Positions 34,908 to 44,246 of a stretch of DNA of 64,000 nucleotides are shown one piece after another; positions within the stretch are counted from its first letter, which is position 1; every line of letters starts with the position of its first letter. Made by a program: the position numbers and the translations under genes. This DNA is from JAJDTR01 sp965232535. Its GTDB lineage: Bacteria; Poribacteria; WGA-4E; JAJDTR01. Where the stretch lies: assembly GCA_965232535.1 (NCBI GenBank), contig CBDDPW010000018.1, positions 62,001 to 126,000 of the forward strand, in the 5' to 3' direction. The notes beneath the pieces were generated by a model, which did no database searches, was not told the origin of the DNA, and was given only the letters and a program-made list of their open reading frames with translations.

Positions 34908-37118
34908 TCACGGCACCCACCAATACGTTATTTTCCCGATGATCGTCCAGTCGCGGAGATCAATGCTCTCGCCTTCAGTATCATACGTCTGGTTGACGAC
35001 CAAGTAGAAATCGCTGCCCGGTCGGTAGATATAGTTAATCAGGAAGTTCGCGGTAGCTGCTTCCCTATCGCTGCTCCACTGCGCGAACAATTTGGTGAAA
35101 AGCTTCGTCGAAAAGGAATAACTCACTCGTCCCGCAAATATGCTAGCATTAAATGTCTCAGTCGGAAGCGTGACACGATTAAACTCGACCAACGGTTGTA
35201 TACTCAGTTGCGCGTTCGGTTTGATGACTGCGTCCACGCCGATTCCTCGTCGCGTACCGTGATAAAACTCCCCGAGCTCCACGCGCAGATCGCCGAATAC
35301 CTTGCGACTGCTGCTGCTATGAATCGATCCTTGAAACCAAGTAAAGTCATAGTCGCCGACTGGGATGATGGTATCCTGAATATGAAAATCCTCCGTCAAA
35401 TGCTCCGTCGTATGCCTGGCTTCGAAACCTATACTATCTCCGCTTTCAAGTTCGAAATCATTGGCTATGACGAGCTCCCGCGTTTCCAGTTCGTTGTCGC
35501 GGTTCAATACAAATTCGACCTCGGGCCCGATTTCAATCTGGCGTATCCCGATCGCACGCGGCCATGGGGTATACCGTGCTTCGCCGCGAACATGTCGAAC
35601 CCCTCCGCGCCGGACGAATCCGACTTCCGGATTAAATTGCTCTCCGATGTCCGTGTACGACCCTTCTACTCCAAAACGATTGTTACGCCAATCGCCGCCC
35701 AAATAGAAGGCGTCGTTCTGTTCTGAGACCCCGTCGTCAAGCGTGCGCGCCCATAGTCCCCGGATATCGAGATCCTTCCTCGGCCGATACGAAAAATCTA
35801 GCCCCGCCGTACGATTGTAATCGTCGGCGCTCTGTTTATTGATAGCGATCATACCGACAGATGACCCGGTGAAGATGTCTCTGGTCAACCGCACCACGGA
35901 ATAATTCGTACGAGGCTCCTCCACCTCCTCATCTTGGAATTCATCCGTGAACACGTCAAGTACACCGACACCGTATCGTCCAACCTTCCCCGTCATCTTG
36001 CCGCCCGCGATAATCGGGATTGCCCGCTCCTCTGCCAAACCGATGCGGCGGCTGTAGAATAACAGCAACGGAGGAGGTCTGCGGAAACTCGGACGCGGGA
36101 CACCCACATCAAAAATGCTGGCGCCTTCAAGAAAAAAGGGGCGTTGTTCCGGGAAAAACAGACCGAAACGGGTGAGGTTGACCTGCTCTTCGTCGGCTTC
36201 AACCTGCGCGAAGTCGGTGTTCAGTGTGAGGTCTGCCGTGAGATTCGAGGTAATGCCGTACTTGACGTCCAATCCTGCCTCAAACACGGCATCGGTCTGT
36301 TCTTCAGCCGCTACACGACTGCCGCCCGGTGATACATATGGGAGCAACTCCAAATGTCGTGATGGCGAAATCCCCTCCAATCCCGTAAGACTGCCGAAAT
36401 AGGCGGTGCGGTACTTGCCAAGGGGACCGTATGTCTTGGGCGCTGGAATCCATGCCCCTATCTCTTGAGCACGCGCAATCTCTCGACCGAAGTTTATCCC
36501 CCAAGTCATTGCTTCGCTCTTCTCGAAGCGAAGTTGACTGAACGGTATGGCAATCTCCGTAGTCCAATGGCCCGGGTTGATGCTCGCGCGGCACTCCCAA
36601 ACAATATCCCAGTTGCTGTTCAGACTGTCTCCGCTGTTTGACACCGCCGTGTCTTCCATCCCGCCCAGCGGGTTGAAACGGAAGAAAACCGCATTGCGCC
36701 GATCATTGTAGGTATCCAATAACAAAAACCCGTAGTCGTTTGACCGCAGTCCATCGGAATCTCGGCGCATCTCGTTGGCGACCAGTTTCTGCATTTCCGC
36801 GTCGAAAAAGGTGAAACCGAAGTACAGATTTTTCTCATCATAAAGAATTCGCACCTCGCTCGGCTGCGTCATCGGTGCGCCCTGATTCGGCTGTATCTGC
36901 AGCAACTGGCGTATCGGCTCTACGCTTTGCCAAGCGCCCTCATCGAAAACTCCATCGACCTTGATGTTCTCGGAAATCCGTTGAGGGGAGACGCGATGTT
37001 GTACCGATTCTTCGCTCCACGCGAGAGAAGCCGACAGCATGCAAATCAATATCAAGTGACATCCAATTCTAGGACCCATCTTCACTAATTGCCACATGTC
37101 TACTGTAGGATTAACCAT
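34908..37118 (-). CDS. Outer-membrane DUF5916 protein with CBM9-like domain
   Basis: 736 residues. A signal peptide lies in MGPRIGCHLILICMLSASLAWS (the ATG at 37118 may be a few codons too early; no strong ribosome site is visible). Residues about 45-250 are a carbohydrate-binding family 9-like sandwich (IKVDGVFDEGAWQSVEPI, VRILYDEKNLYFGFTFFD, WTTEIAIPFSQLRF, GINFGREIARAQE). From about 260 it becomes a long alternating beta pattern of DUF5916 type (TADLTLNTDFAQVEADEEQVNLTRF, FFPEQRPFFLEGASIF), ending in aromatic strands typical of an outer-membrane barrel. Likely in sugar capture at the outer membrane; this is inference. Confidence 0.85.
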   Translation of the reverse strand: MVNPTVDMWQLVKMGPRIGCHLILICMLSASLAWSEESVQHRVSPQRISENIKVDGVFDEGAWQSVEPIRQLLQIQPNQGAPMTQPSEVRILYDEKNLYFGFTFFDAEMQKLVANEMRRDSDGLRSNDYGFLLLDTYNDRRNAVFFRFNPLGGMEDTAVSNSGDSLNSNWDIVWECRASINPGHWTTEIAIPFSQLRFEKSEAMTWGINFGREIARAQEIGAWIPAPKTYGPLGKYRTAYFGSLTGLEGISPSRHLELLPYVSPGGSRVAAEEQTDAVFEAGLDVKYGITSNLTADLTLNTDFAQVEADEEQVNLTRFGLFFPEQRPFFLEGASIFDVGVPRPSFRRPPPLLLFYSRRIGLAEERAIPIIAGGKMTGKVGRYGVGVLDVFTDEFQDEEVEEPRTNYSVVRLTRDIFTGSSVGMIAINKQSADDYNRTAGLDFSYRPRKDLDIRGLWARTLDDGVSEQNDAFYLGGDWRNNRFGVEGSYTDIGEQFNPEVGFVRRGGVRHVRGEARYTPWPRAIGIRQIEIGPEVEFVLNRDNELETRELVIANDFELESGDSIGFEARHTTEHLTEDFHIQDTIIPVGDYDFTWFQGSIHSSSSRKVFGDLRVELGEFYHGTRRGIGVDAVIKPNAQLSIQPLVEFNRVTLPTETFNASIFAGRVSYSFSTKLFTKLFAQWSSDREAATANFLINYIYRPGSDFYLVVNQTYDTEGESIDLRDWTIIGKITYWWVP

Positions 37119-37141
37119 ATCTCACGACAGAAAGCGGCCCT

Positions 37142-37226
37142 GTAGGGTGGAATCAAAGGAGCGAACAGATCAAGCGACTGAATAAGGAACGCGATAGCAA
37201 ATCCACTGCCCACCATTCCTTGTAGC
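37142..37226 (+). repeat. GTAGG palindrome filled with two AAGCGA-type elements
   Basis: GTAGGGTGGAATC, AAAGGAGCGAACA, GATCAAGCGACTGAATAAGG, AACGCGATAGCAAATCC, ACTGCCCACCATTCC. Both arms GGTGG and CCACC remain. Confidence 0.8.
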
Positions 37227-37334
37227 ACCAGCCTTTGGATGTGCCTGCGACGATCTACCGACTGGACAAGAAGCGATTAGCCGAGGGAACAAGGACGGAT
37301 TGAATTCTCAATCGTCACTCGATACGAACTCATC

Positions 37335-38174
37335 CTAGAACGACAAACCAATCTCACTCGCTACGCCGGTGATATAATCTTTCGCCAAGTCGTACTCCTC
37401 TTTTCCGGACAGGTGCTCCATCATCAACGGTACATCCCCGGGCAGGCGGCTCAACTCCGTGAGGTAGGTGCGATAGTCCAAGCTGCCCGTCCCCGGGCGG
37501 CACTCCTGTATCTCCACCGTGAAGGTCGGATACATGACGATGTCTTTCCCGTGGCAACTGACGATAGCGTGACCAAGTTTCTCGAAACACTCCTTAATTA
37601 CGTTTCTGTTATCGAAAAACCGCCGCGGCGAGGTAATGATATTGACAGGGTCTAAGTGAACCCGAAACGACGGGCGGTCAACCGCCTTAAGCAGTGCGGC
37701 GTAGGAATCGGCGCTGTCCGGCAAGACTGATGGCATCATCTCTAACAGAAAACTCGCGCGCCGTGGCTTCACCGTGTCCAGAATCCGTCGGACGACTTCC
37801 ACAATCAGATCAAAACATTCGTCCGTCACATTCTTGGGGTGAGGTGCGGTTGAAGAGGCTGGATCGTACGTGCCCGCATAGTTCACGCAGCCTAGCGCAC
37901 CAACTTCATCCGCTACCGCAAGCCGGTCGCAAACTATGTCTATTTGTGCTTGCCGTTTCTCCAAGTCCGGGGCAATCATGTTTCCCCATGCGCCCCCGAC
38001 TTCCGCAATCACGACTCCCTCAGCGTCAAAGGCACGCTCGATTTCCCGCATGCGCTCCGGCTCCTGCGAGGTAACCCGTGGGCAATAGGCAGCCCGAAAA
38101 CCCTCTGCGGTATGGGCTCTTGCTAACGCCGCCGGGTCATCGGTGTCAACGAAAACTGGTCCGCCAAGTCTCAT
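37335..38174 (-). CDS. Xylose isomerase-like TIM-barrel sugar epimerase/isomerase
   Basis: 279 residues; GGAGGAGACAG before the ATG. The AP-endonuclease-2-like barrel order is seen: IAEVGGAWGNMIAPD, GALGCVNYAGTYDP, SFLLEMMPSVLPDS (metal-binding Glu), RVHLDPVNIIT (His/Asp), VSCHGKDIVMYPTFTVEIQECRPGTGSLDY (His-x-Lys-Asp and the G-x-G-x-hydrophobic-Asp turn) and LMMEHLSGKEEYDLA (last Glu). Members isomerise or epimerise sugars or sugar acids. Fits the surrounding sugar genes. Confidence 0.85.
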   Translation of the reverse strand: MRLGGPVFVDTDDPAALARAHTAEGFRAAYCPRVTSQEPERMREIERAFDAEGVVIAEVGGAWGNMIAPDLEKRQAQIDIVCDRLAVADEVGALGCVNYAGTYDPASSTAPHPKNVTDECFDLIVEVVRRILDTVKPRRASFLLEMMPSVLPDSADSYAALLKAVDRPSFRVHLDPVNIITSPRRFFDNRNVIKECFEKLGHAIVSCHGKDIVMYPTFTVEIQECRPGTGSLDYRTYLTELSRLPGDVPLMMEHLSGKEEYDLAKDYITGVASEIGLSF

Positions 38175-38498
38175 GAACTGTCTCCTCCACGATCAGGGAC
38201 AAAACGATTGCACTGTTGCAAAAAAAGTAGGATTTCTACTGGATTTTATCGCCATAATCCTGTATGCTTAATACGCTATATTAGCACACACTCGACGAAA
38301 CTGTAAACAGCCTTTTCCTAACCTTGCGCCGTTGCGTGTACCTGGATTCATCGCACAGATTACCCCGTCAATCAAGGCATCGCTGCGCTGAAAAACGGCT
38401 TGCTCATCCGTCGAAACGTACTGCCTTAACCGAAACAGCTTACTTCAGCCGATTGCAACCATCTCCCGAACAAACGCTCAAGGAACCACCTCAGTCCT
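38175..38498. other. Divergent promoter spacer
   Basis: Between the diverging epimerase and transporter genes. No family repeat is seen. A TTGCAA and TATGCT-like pair near 38216-38270 could be promoter parts, but no good spacing was found. Confidence 0.35.
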
Positions 38499-39902
38499 AT
38501 GCGGACCGCCTCAACCGACACTCCCGATTCAGACTTACAAAATAACGAGGAAAGAATACGCGAGCGTGATCGCAACTTTAGACTTGCCATGCTGCAAGGC
38601 ACATTCATGCGAATGAGTTTTGCCTTGGTTGATGCCGCGACAATCCTCCCCGCCTTTGTTCATACTCTCACCCAATCAAAGATTCTCGTCGGACTAACGG
38701 GTTCCCTGCAACCCGCCGGTTGGATGTGGCCGCAACTTCTGATGTCCAATCTACTTGAGCACCGTCCGCGAAAAATGAAATTCTACGCCATGGGGATGGC
38801 TGTCCGCATCACGATGTGGGTGGCTATATGCTTATCCGTAATCTTCATCGGCGCCAAGCGGCCTGTCACTCTCGCCATCTGTTTCCTGATGTTTTATTTC
38901 ATTGCCGCTTCGGCGATGGGTGTCTCGACGATTCCCTACATGGACATCATCTCGAAGGCTTTCAGCCCGCGTCGCAGAACCCAGTATTTCAGCCTACGCC
39001 AATTCTATGGCGGCTTGTGTGGCGTCCTCATCGGATTCTTCATTCGTGCGGTGCTAGGCAAAGAATCGGAGTTCATTGGTCCTTTCGGCGTCATCACCCG
39101 GTTTTTTAAATCACTCGTTAATTTCTTTGTTTTCTCGGTGCTGGGACTGAGCTCCGAACTGTCGTTTCCCTACACCTACTGTATCCTGTTTATCTGCGCA
39201 GTCGTCACCTTCAGCTTGTCGGTGACCTTCTTTCTCAGGATCCGCGAACCTGTCGGCCCCGTTCAAGCGTCGCGTCAACCGATCCGGCAACACCTCAAGC
39301 GCGGCCCCTATTTCCTCCGCATAGATGCGAATTACCGGCGGCTTCTGTTCCTCCGAATTTGCCATCACTCCGCCGGAATGTCAACCCCGTTCTTTGTCCC
39401 CTTCGCCATGCAGAAGTTGGGTATTTCAGAGGCAACAATCGGCTCCTTTTTCATCACAATGGCGCTCACCGGCGTGGTCTCAAATATTTGGTGGGCACAT
39501 GTCGGGAAACATCACGGCGTCAGATGGGTGTTGTTAATGACCTCGGCAATTTTGATGTTGCCGCCTCTGTTTGCACTTCTGGTGCGATTCCTTCCGCTCG
39601 CTTGGAAGACACCGTGTTATTATCTCGTGTTCTCTGCGGAGGGAGCCGCCGTAAGCGGCATGTGGGTCGGATTCATGGCATATCTGCTCAACATCGCCCC
39701 GCCTCTGAGCCGCCCAACCTATCTCGGGTTCATGAACACTCTTCTGTTCCCGATGAGTTTTGCTCCTCTTCTTGGAGGGGTGCTGGTTAACATCGTGAAT
39801 TACGGCGGATTATTCCTCATGTCCGTCGCTTGCGGCGTCTTGGCACTAATAGTCACGAGACGGCTGGATGACGACGTTTACGAGGACGAAGGCAGCATTT
39901 AG
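38499..39902 (+). CDS. Major facilitator superfamily-like transporter
   Basis: 467 residues with about twelve hydrophobic segments: six before a loop rich in basic residues (REPVGPVQASRQPIRQHLKR, about residue 250) and six after it. The cytoplasmic loop KAFSPRRRTQYFSLRQFYGGL between segments 4 and 5 fits an MFS fold, as does LLMSNLLEHRPRKMKFYAMGM after segment 2. Family close to the MFS transporters with no known substrate common in PVC/Poribacteria genomes. Inner membrane. No clear ribosome site before the ATG. Confidence 0.8.
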   Translation: MRTASTDTPDSDLQNNEERIRERDRNFRLAMLQGTFMRMSFALVDAATILPAFVHTLTQSKILVGLTGSLQPAGWMWPQLLMSNLLEHRPRKMKFYAMGMAVRITMWVAICLSVIFIGAKRPVTLAICFLMFYFIAASAMGVSTIPYMDIISKAFSPRRRTQYFSLRQFYGGLCGVLIGFFIRAVLGKESEFIGPFGVITRFFKSLVNFFVFSVLGLSSELSFPYTYCILFICAVVTFSLSVTFFLRIREPVGPVQASRQPIRQHLKRGPYFLRIDANYRRLLFLRICHHSAGMSTPFFVPFAMQKLGISEATIGSFFITMALTGVVSNIWWAHVGKHHGVRWVLLMTSAILMLPPLFALLVRFLPLAWKTPCYYLVFSAEGAAVSGMWVGFMAYLLNIAPPLSRPTYLGFMNTLLFPMSFAPLLGGVLVNIVNYGGLFLMSVACGVLALIVTRRLDDDVYEDEGSI

Positions 39903-39917
39903 CTTTGCCTTGAGTTT

Positions 39918-40400
39918 GTAGGGTGGGATCAAGCGACTGAATAAGGAGCGCGATAGAGATCCCACAGAGTTCCTATAGAGCGCGCCATTATCCATGTCGG
40001 TATAACTCATTCAGTAAGAAACACTCCTTTTTCGCTCTATGACACGTTTTGGAAAAGCGTTCCTTCGTAGAATGGTTTCACTCCAGAGGAGTGAGATGTC
40101 AATAGAGCACGATTCCCCATCGCGCCTGCACTCCAGAGGATCAAACGAACGAATAGTGAGTGCGATAGTAGATCCTGTGCAATGTCGAGTGTTACTTGAG
40201 AGCGTGCCATTATCCATGTCGGTATAATTCATTCAGCAAGTAACTGCGTCAAATTTCCATGTAGGAGGGAATCAAGCGAACGGATAGCGAGCGCGATAGA
40301 GATCTTAACGCGATAGAAATCCCATAGAGATCCATCAAGCGACTGAATAAGGAGCGCGATAGCAAATCCCCTTCCCCCGCCGTGCAGTAACAAGATTCGG
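39918..40400 (+). repeat. Dense repeat tract after the transporter
   Basis: 39918-39985: GTAGGGTGGGATC, AAGCGACTGAATAAGGAGCG, CGATAGAGATCCC. 40079-40112: CACTCCAGAGGAGTG hairpin with ATGTCAATAGAG tail. 40130-40195: the same hairpin cut at GGATC by AAACGAACGAATAGTGAGTG, CGATAGTAGATCC, then TGTGCAATGTC. 40012-40060 and 40199-40275 match 61376-61500. 40261-40380: GTAGGAGGGAATC with three successive AAGCGA-type elements. No gene is seen here. Confidence 0.8.
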
Positions 40401-40565
40401 GCGATACGCAACACATTATCTGCATAGTATTTGGAATCCGTCAGCGACTTTTTCACAGGTCAACCCAAAATGACCAGATGGTTAAAATCTCACCCGCTTT
40501 TCTCAAACGCTTGATTGACACCGTCTGTTATACGGCTTAAATGTACAAAGTCGAGCTTAGAGGTC

Positions 40566-40667
40566 GTAGGTTGGGTTGAACGGAATTCGTTGATGATTCC
40601 TAATCTTAAGAGGAGTCTTCCAGTGCCCGCTTTGCCTGGACGTGCTAAAACCTGAGTGGAACCCAAC
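40566..40667 (+). repeat. 102-bp element with GTAGGTTGGGTT / AACCCAAC arms
   Basis: Left arm GTAGGTTGGGTTGAACG, right arm GAGTGGAACCCAAC. Length-conserved relative of 31725-31827 and 57238-57340. Confidence 0.8.
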
Positions 40668-40679
40668 ATAAATTGCACA

Positions 40680-41144
40680 TTCCACTGCCATGAGCCATCC
40701 GCTACAATCAGATGTGTTTCTCCTGCCTGCGTAGTATTTTAATTTGACATGGCAATCCCCTTCAGGTATGCTTTTTCCCACAACAGGCGAGAATACAGAG
40801 CATCCCGCAAGGGAAATCTCAATTTTGGGGGAACCGAACGCAGACAAGGACTCCGACACGCATCCGCCGAAGCAATAAGTCCTCCCCAGCTTCTCCAAAG
40901 ACGCCGTATTCAAGGACAGCCTCGATACGACTTCTAAATATGGGCAGCGCGTCTACATCAAATATCAAGCTCGGATTGGGTGAAGCCGAGCCTGACAAAT
41001 GTCACGCCCCGCGTCGGTCGCGTAATGCGCGGTTTCGACGACGCAAAACACACTCGTCCGGACCGCCGTCACCACGGTTTTCCCTTGATTTGAATGCTGA
41101 ATGGGTGAACGTATACCGCTGCCCTGCTTCGGGAGAATATTGAC
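40680..41144. other. Spacer without a convincing gene
   Basis: Short open frames on both strands have poor composition. One plus-strand stretch near 40897-40978 reads SFSKDAVFKDSLDTTSKYGQ and then VYIKYQARIG before a stop, which looks protein-like and may be a gene remnant, but no family or start can be given. Confidence 0.3.
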
Positions 41145-42017
41145 ATGGCAAAGGAAGTCGTCGGTTTCATCGGCCTCGGCAATATGGGCAAGCCGATGGC
41201 GCACAATATCATCCGCGCAGGATACGATATGGCGGTCTTCGACATCGCCGGGACTGCCGAACGCGCGCCCGAAGGAGCAGCAATCGCCGACTCGGTGAGC
41301 GATGTGGCGGAACAATCGACAACTGTTTTCCTAAGTCTTCCCACCCTTGCCGCCAATATTGAGGTCGTGACGCAAATTGCCGCAAGCGATGTCCGTGCGG
41401 ACCTCGTCGTGGTTAACACGTCGACTGTCGGAGCAAAAGTTGCCGCCGAATCTCACCAACGCCTATGTGAAAAAGGCGTCGGCTATGCTGACGCCCCCGT
41501 ATCCGGCGGCGCGTCAGGTGCGCGACAGGCTACCCTCACCATTATCTTTTCCGGCGATGCAAGGCTGTTCAGGCGGTTACAGTCGTTGTTCGACGTGATT
41601 GGTGCAAACAGTTTCAACGTCGGTAGCGAACCCGGTCAAGGACAGCGGATGAAGATGGTAAACAACCATCTGGCTATCTCAACCTTGCTAACCACGAGCG
41701 AAGCCTTGGCGTACGGCGAGGCGGGCGGACTCGAAATGAAAACCATGCTGGACATCCTCAACGTATCCTCCGGACGGAGTTACACTTCCGAACACATATT
41801 TCCGAACTTCGTCCTCACCGAAACCTACGACAGTGGCGGTCCGGCATCAATCATTCGCAAGGACATCGGGTTGTTCGTTCAGGAATCAATAGCGGATGGA
41901 TGCCGACATAGTCTGGCGAAAACATCGCTAGACCTGCTAGAGGCATTCGATGACGAGAACCCCGACAGCGATCAAACACAGGTTTATCCCTTTACACGCA
42001 GCAAAAAACAACTGTAG
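41145..42017 (+). CDS. 3-hydroxyisobutyrate dehydrogenase-family oxidoreductase
   Basis: 290 residues; GGGAGAATATTGAC precedes the ATG. Marks: Rossmann start VGFIGLGNMGKPMAHNI, then NTSTVG, substrate loop DAPVSGGASGARQATLTI, and the helix with the catalytic lysine GQRMKMVNNHLAISTL, plus GLEMKTMLDILNVSSGRS and KDIGLFVQES near the end. Members reduce or oxidise 3-hydroxy acids such as tartronate semialdehyde or 3-hydroxyisobutyrate with NAD(P). In this sugar-acid setting a tartronate-semialdehyde-like role is plausible. Cytoplasmic. Confidence 0.9.
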   Translation: MAKEVVGFIGLGNMGKPMAHNIIRAGYDMAVFDIAGTAERAPEGAAIADSVSDVAEQSTTVFLSLPTLAANIEVVTQIAASDVRADLVVVNTSTVGAKVAAESHQRLCEKGVGYADAPVSGGASGARQATLTIIFSGDARLFRRLQSLFDVIGANSFNVGSEPGQGQRMKMVNNHLAISTLLTTSEALAYGEAGGLEMKTMLDILNVSSGRSYTSEHIFPNFVLTETYDSGGPASIIRKDIGLFVQESIADGCRHSLAKTSLDLLEAFDDENPDSDQTQVYPFTRSKKQL

Positions 42018-42295
42018 GGTGGGATCAAGGGAGTGCACAGCGGCTGCGATAGAGATCCATCAACCGAGTGAATAACGAGGGCGATAGCCAATCTTCTGCC
42101 CACCATTCATTAACTCCGATAAACAAAATTCAATCACCACTAAACGCAATCTGCGAAGATGCTTAACTGGAGGAGCGATCAAGCGACTGATCAAAGAGTG
42201 CGACAGAGAATCCCGTGCGATAGAAATCCCATAGAGATTCCCTCTGAATCGCGACTTTAATTCACGCCATTTATGCGCTGTTATTTTAGAGACGG
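42013..42295 (+). repeat. Two filled GTAGG-type palindromes and a MITE half
   Basis: 42013-42108: GTAGGGTGGGATC, AAGGGAGTGCACAGCGGCTG, CGATAGAGATCC, ATCAACCGAGTGAATAACG, AGGGCGATAGCCAATC, TTCTGCCCACC. 42172-42255: GGAGGAGCGATC, AAGCGACTGATCAAAGAGTG, CGACAGAGAATCC, CGTGCGATAGAAATCCC, ATAGAGATTCCC, TCTGAATCGCGAC, a filled AGCGATCTCC-type site. 42255-42295 matches the right half of the 148-bp element at 26813. Confidence 0.8.
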
Positions 42296-42338
42296 TATAA
42301 ATTAAACTTGAATCCCAACTGAAACTAAACTGCCCACA

Positions 42339-43112
42339 ATGCAAACTAACTCATGGACAACTAAGGCCGTAATCGGCGCGGGTGTCCTCGCCATCATCGT
42401 TGCTGGCGCGCTTGTTGTACGCCGTATCACCGCTTCGGCCGATGAAACGCCTCGTGTCGTCTATCAACTCCCCAAGACGAAAAACTCCGAACAGCGAAAA
42501 CAACTCCTCGAACGAATCACACGTGCGCAGGTGAAACGGGTACCGGAAGCCGCGGCGGCGAAAACCGACGACCGACGCGAGGTGGAAACGAGCCAGACGC
42601 ATTCAACTCCTGAACCCGATGAAACAGAGGAACATTATGACCCCGCCGAGTTTGAAAAATGGGCGGAAGAGGTACTGGATGAGGAAGGGGCATCGTATGA
42701 CAGGAGATACGACGGCCTGGTCAACGTCGCCGCGAAGATTAAATCGGTCATGGAGAAGATAGAGCGCATTGACGAGGAAGTCGACCGAGTATTCGGTGAT
42801 TGGAAACGCAACGTTCGTGACCCCAAGAATCCCACCAAAGAAGAGGAACAAAGAATCACGGAAATGAAGGAGGAGATGGCGCCCATGTTTGAGGCGCGTG
42901 AAGAATTAAACGAGAGCTTGGGCTCGTTCGTTGAGGATGTCGCGAGCACCGTGCCGAGCGCGCTCCGCACCGAATCCTTTGGCGACGAAAAGCAGCGCAC
43001 AAGTTTCGATTACGGCGAAATCCGCTCGGAGCTTGGCGCACCGCCGGACCGATTTGACGGGCAACTCTCCGAATTTTTCGCCGAATTTGAATATTGGAGC
43101 GTGTCTAAGTAG
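42339..43112 (+). CDS. Single-pass membrane protein with acidic coiled coil
   Basis: 257 residues. One transmembrane segment at residues 9-29 (AVIGAGVLAIIVAGALVV) followed by arginines, so the remainder could be outside or inside. Residues 85-190 are strongly acidic and heptad-like (ETEEHYDPAEFEKWAEEVLDEE, KSVMEKIERIDEEVDRVFGD, EEEQRITEMKEEMAPMFEAREEL). No known domain. Starts 22 bp after the end of a MITE-like repeat half; no strong ribosome site. Confidence 0.65.
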   Translation: MQTNSWTTKAVIGAGVLAIIVAGALVVRRITASADETPRVVYQLPKTKNSEQRKQLLERITRAQVKRVPEAAAAKTDDRREVETSQTHSTPEPDETEEHYDPAEFEKWAEEVLDEEGASYDRRYDGLVNVAAKIKSVMEKIERIDEEVDRVFGDWKRNVRDPKNPTKEEEQRITEMKEEMAPMFEAREELNESLGSFVEDVASTVPSALRTESFGDEKQRTSFDYGEIRSELGAPPDRFDGQLSEFFAEFEYWSVSK

Positions 43113-43131
43113 TACCCCACACACCAAACCC

Positions 43132-43155
43132 GGTAGGCGGGGCATCTTGCCCCGC
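43132..43155 (+). repeat. GTAGG palindrome, CGGGGCATC type
   Basis: GTAGGCGGGGCATCTTGCCC then CGCA, identical to the copy at 22484. Confidence 0.85.
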
Positions 43156-43231
43156 ATTTGAAAGACTTACTTGACGGTGTTAATGCACTAAAGATATAGA
43201 AATTGCTAGATGTGCCCAGCCCCCGGACAAA

Positions 43232-43606
43232 ATGAACAAAACTGCCGAACTTCTTAAAGGAATCGAGGAATTCAATCGCGGCGAGTACTTCGAGTGTCAC
43301 GAAACCTTGGAAGACGTCTGGATGCTTGAGGCAGGTAGAGACAAGCGTTTCTATCAAGGCCTAATCCAACTTAGCGTGGGCTTCTTTCACCTGCTCAATC
43401 GCAACTTCCGTGGAGCGGCAAGTCAATGGGAAAAGGGAATGGCAAAGTTAGCCGATTATGACGACGAACACTTGGGCGTAAACCTGAAACTACTCCTTGC
43501 CAAGATGCGGTGCTGCCGTGAATTGTTGGAATCCATCCGAGAAGGTAGGCAGGCGGAGTTTGACTGGTCGCTCGCGCCGCAAATCATCGCAACCTCGCCC
43601 GTTTGA
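43232..43606 (+). CDS. DUF309 family protein
   Basis: 124 residues. The conserved DUF309 helix FNRGEYFECHETLEDVW, then RFYQGLIQLSVGFFHLLNRNFRGAASQW and a third helix VNLKLLLAKMRCCRELLE. The family is a small alpha-helical protein of unknown job, often near metal or stress genes. Complete length for the family. Stand-alone. Confidence 0.9.
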   Translation: MNKTAELLKGIEEFNRGEYFECHETLEDVWMLEAGRDKRFYQGLIQLSVGFFHLLNRNFRGAASQWEKGMAKLADYDDEHLGVNLKLLLAKMRCCRELLESIREGRQAEFDWSLAPQIIATSPV

Positions 43607-43655
43607 TGCATGCTGCAGGATTACTTGAGATTAAACGAATGGATGGCTGCTCTCT

Positions 43656-43683
43656 GTAGGGTGCGCAACGCGCACCAGCCTTT
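43656..43683 (+). repeat. GTAGG palindrome, GTGCGCAACGCGCACC type
   Basis: GTAGGGTGCGCAACGCGCAC then CAGCCTTTG. Same tail (CAGCCTTTG) as the copies at 22535, 51282 and 60827 although the stem differs. Confidence 0.85.
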
Positions 43684-43778
43684 GAAAGAACCGTCGGCCA
43701 TCTTTGACCCCCAACTTGAAGATGGAACCACCTTACTCGCGACACGAAGGCGCGACTAAGAGAGGAGGTCGATCAACG

Positions 43779-44210
43779 GTGTCAAAACAAACCGACAGCG
43801 AAGTGGTTTTGACGATACCAATGCACCCGAGTATGGAGCTCGTGGCGGCACAGACCGGCTCTCTGATCGCCGAAGCAGGCGGGTTCGATGAGAAATGCAT
43901 TGAAGAGATTCAACTCGCGATAATCGAAACCTGCATCAACGCCTTCGAGCACAGCAAGAGCGACGATCAACGGGTGCGCATCAAGTTCATAATGAAGGAC
44001 AACGAGTTGGAACTCAAAATCACTGATCGCGGCGTCGGTTTTCAATTCGATCCGGAGGTGTTGCAGCCGGAGGGCGAAAAAAAGCCGCGCGCGTTGCGAA
44101 AACGCGGATGGGGACTAGAGTTAATAAGAAACATGATGGACAATCTTTATGTCGACAGCAACGAGCACGAAACTACAATTACATTGGTGAAAAAGAAACC
44201 CGATTACTGA
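43779..44210 (+). CDS. rsbW: RsbW-like anti-sigma serine kinase / HATPase
   Basis: 143 residues. The GTG at 43779 is chosen: AGGAGG lies ten bases upstream, and the codons before it in frame read a low-complexity basic stretch. Bergerat-fold ATPase boxes: the N box EIQLAIIETCINAFEHS, the D-x-G box LELKITDRGVGFQF, and RGWGLELIRNMMDNLYVD. Such kinases bind an anti-anti-sigma partner or a sigma factor and phosphorylate the partner on serine. The two downstream genes give the partner (STAS) and the phosphatase (RsbU-like), a complete partner-switching module. Confidence 0.9.
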   Translation: MSKQTDSEVVLTIPMHPSMELVAAQTGSLIAEAGGFDEKCIEEIQLAIIETCINAFEHSKSDDQRVRIKFIMKDNELELKITDRGVGFQFDPEVLQPEGEKKPRALRKRGWGLELIRNMMDNLYVDSNEHETTITLVKKKPDY

Positions 44211-44246
44211 TTGAGTTGTCTAACTTGAAAGGTTGAGGAGACCAAA

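Noticed and set aside
34812..35726. Plus-strand open frame of 304 codons
   Set aside because: It is fully antisense to the DUF5916 protein gene, has no ribosome site and an unnatural composition, while the minus frame has clear domains.
39918..40400. CRISPR-like array of short repeats
   Set aside because: The repeats are not evenly spaced, differ in sequence, have no unique spacers of equal size, and no cas gene is near.
40749..41143. Two small plus-strand frames before the dehydrogenase
   Set aside because: Basic, repetitive composition, no ribosome site, overlap with repeat remnants; only a weak protein-like stretch near 40900.
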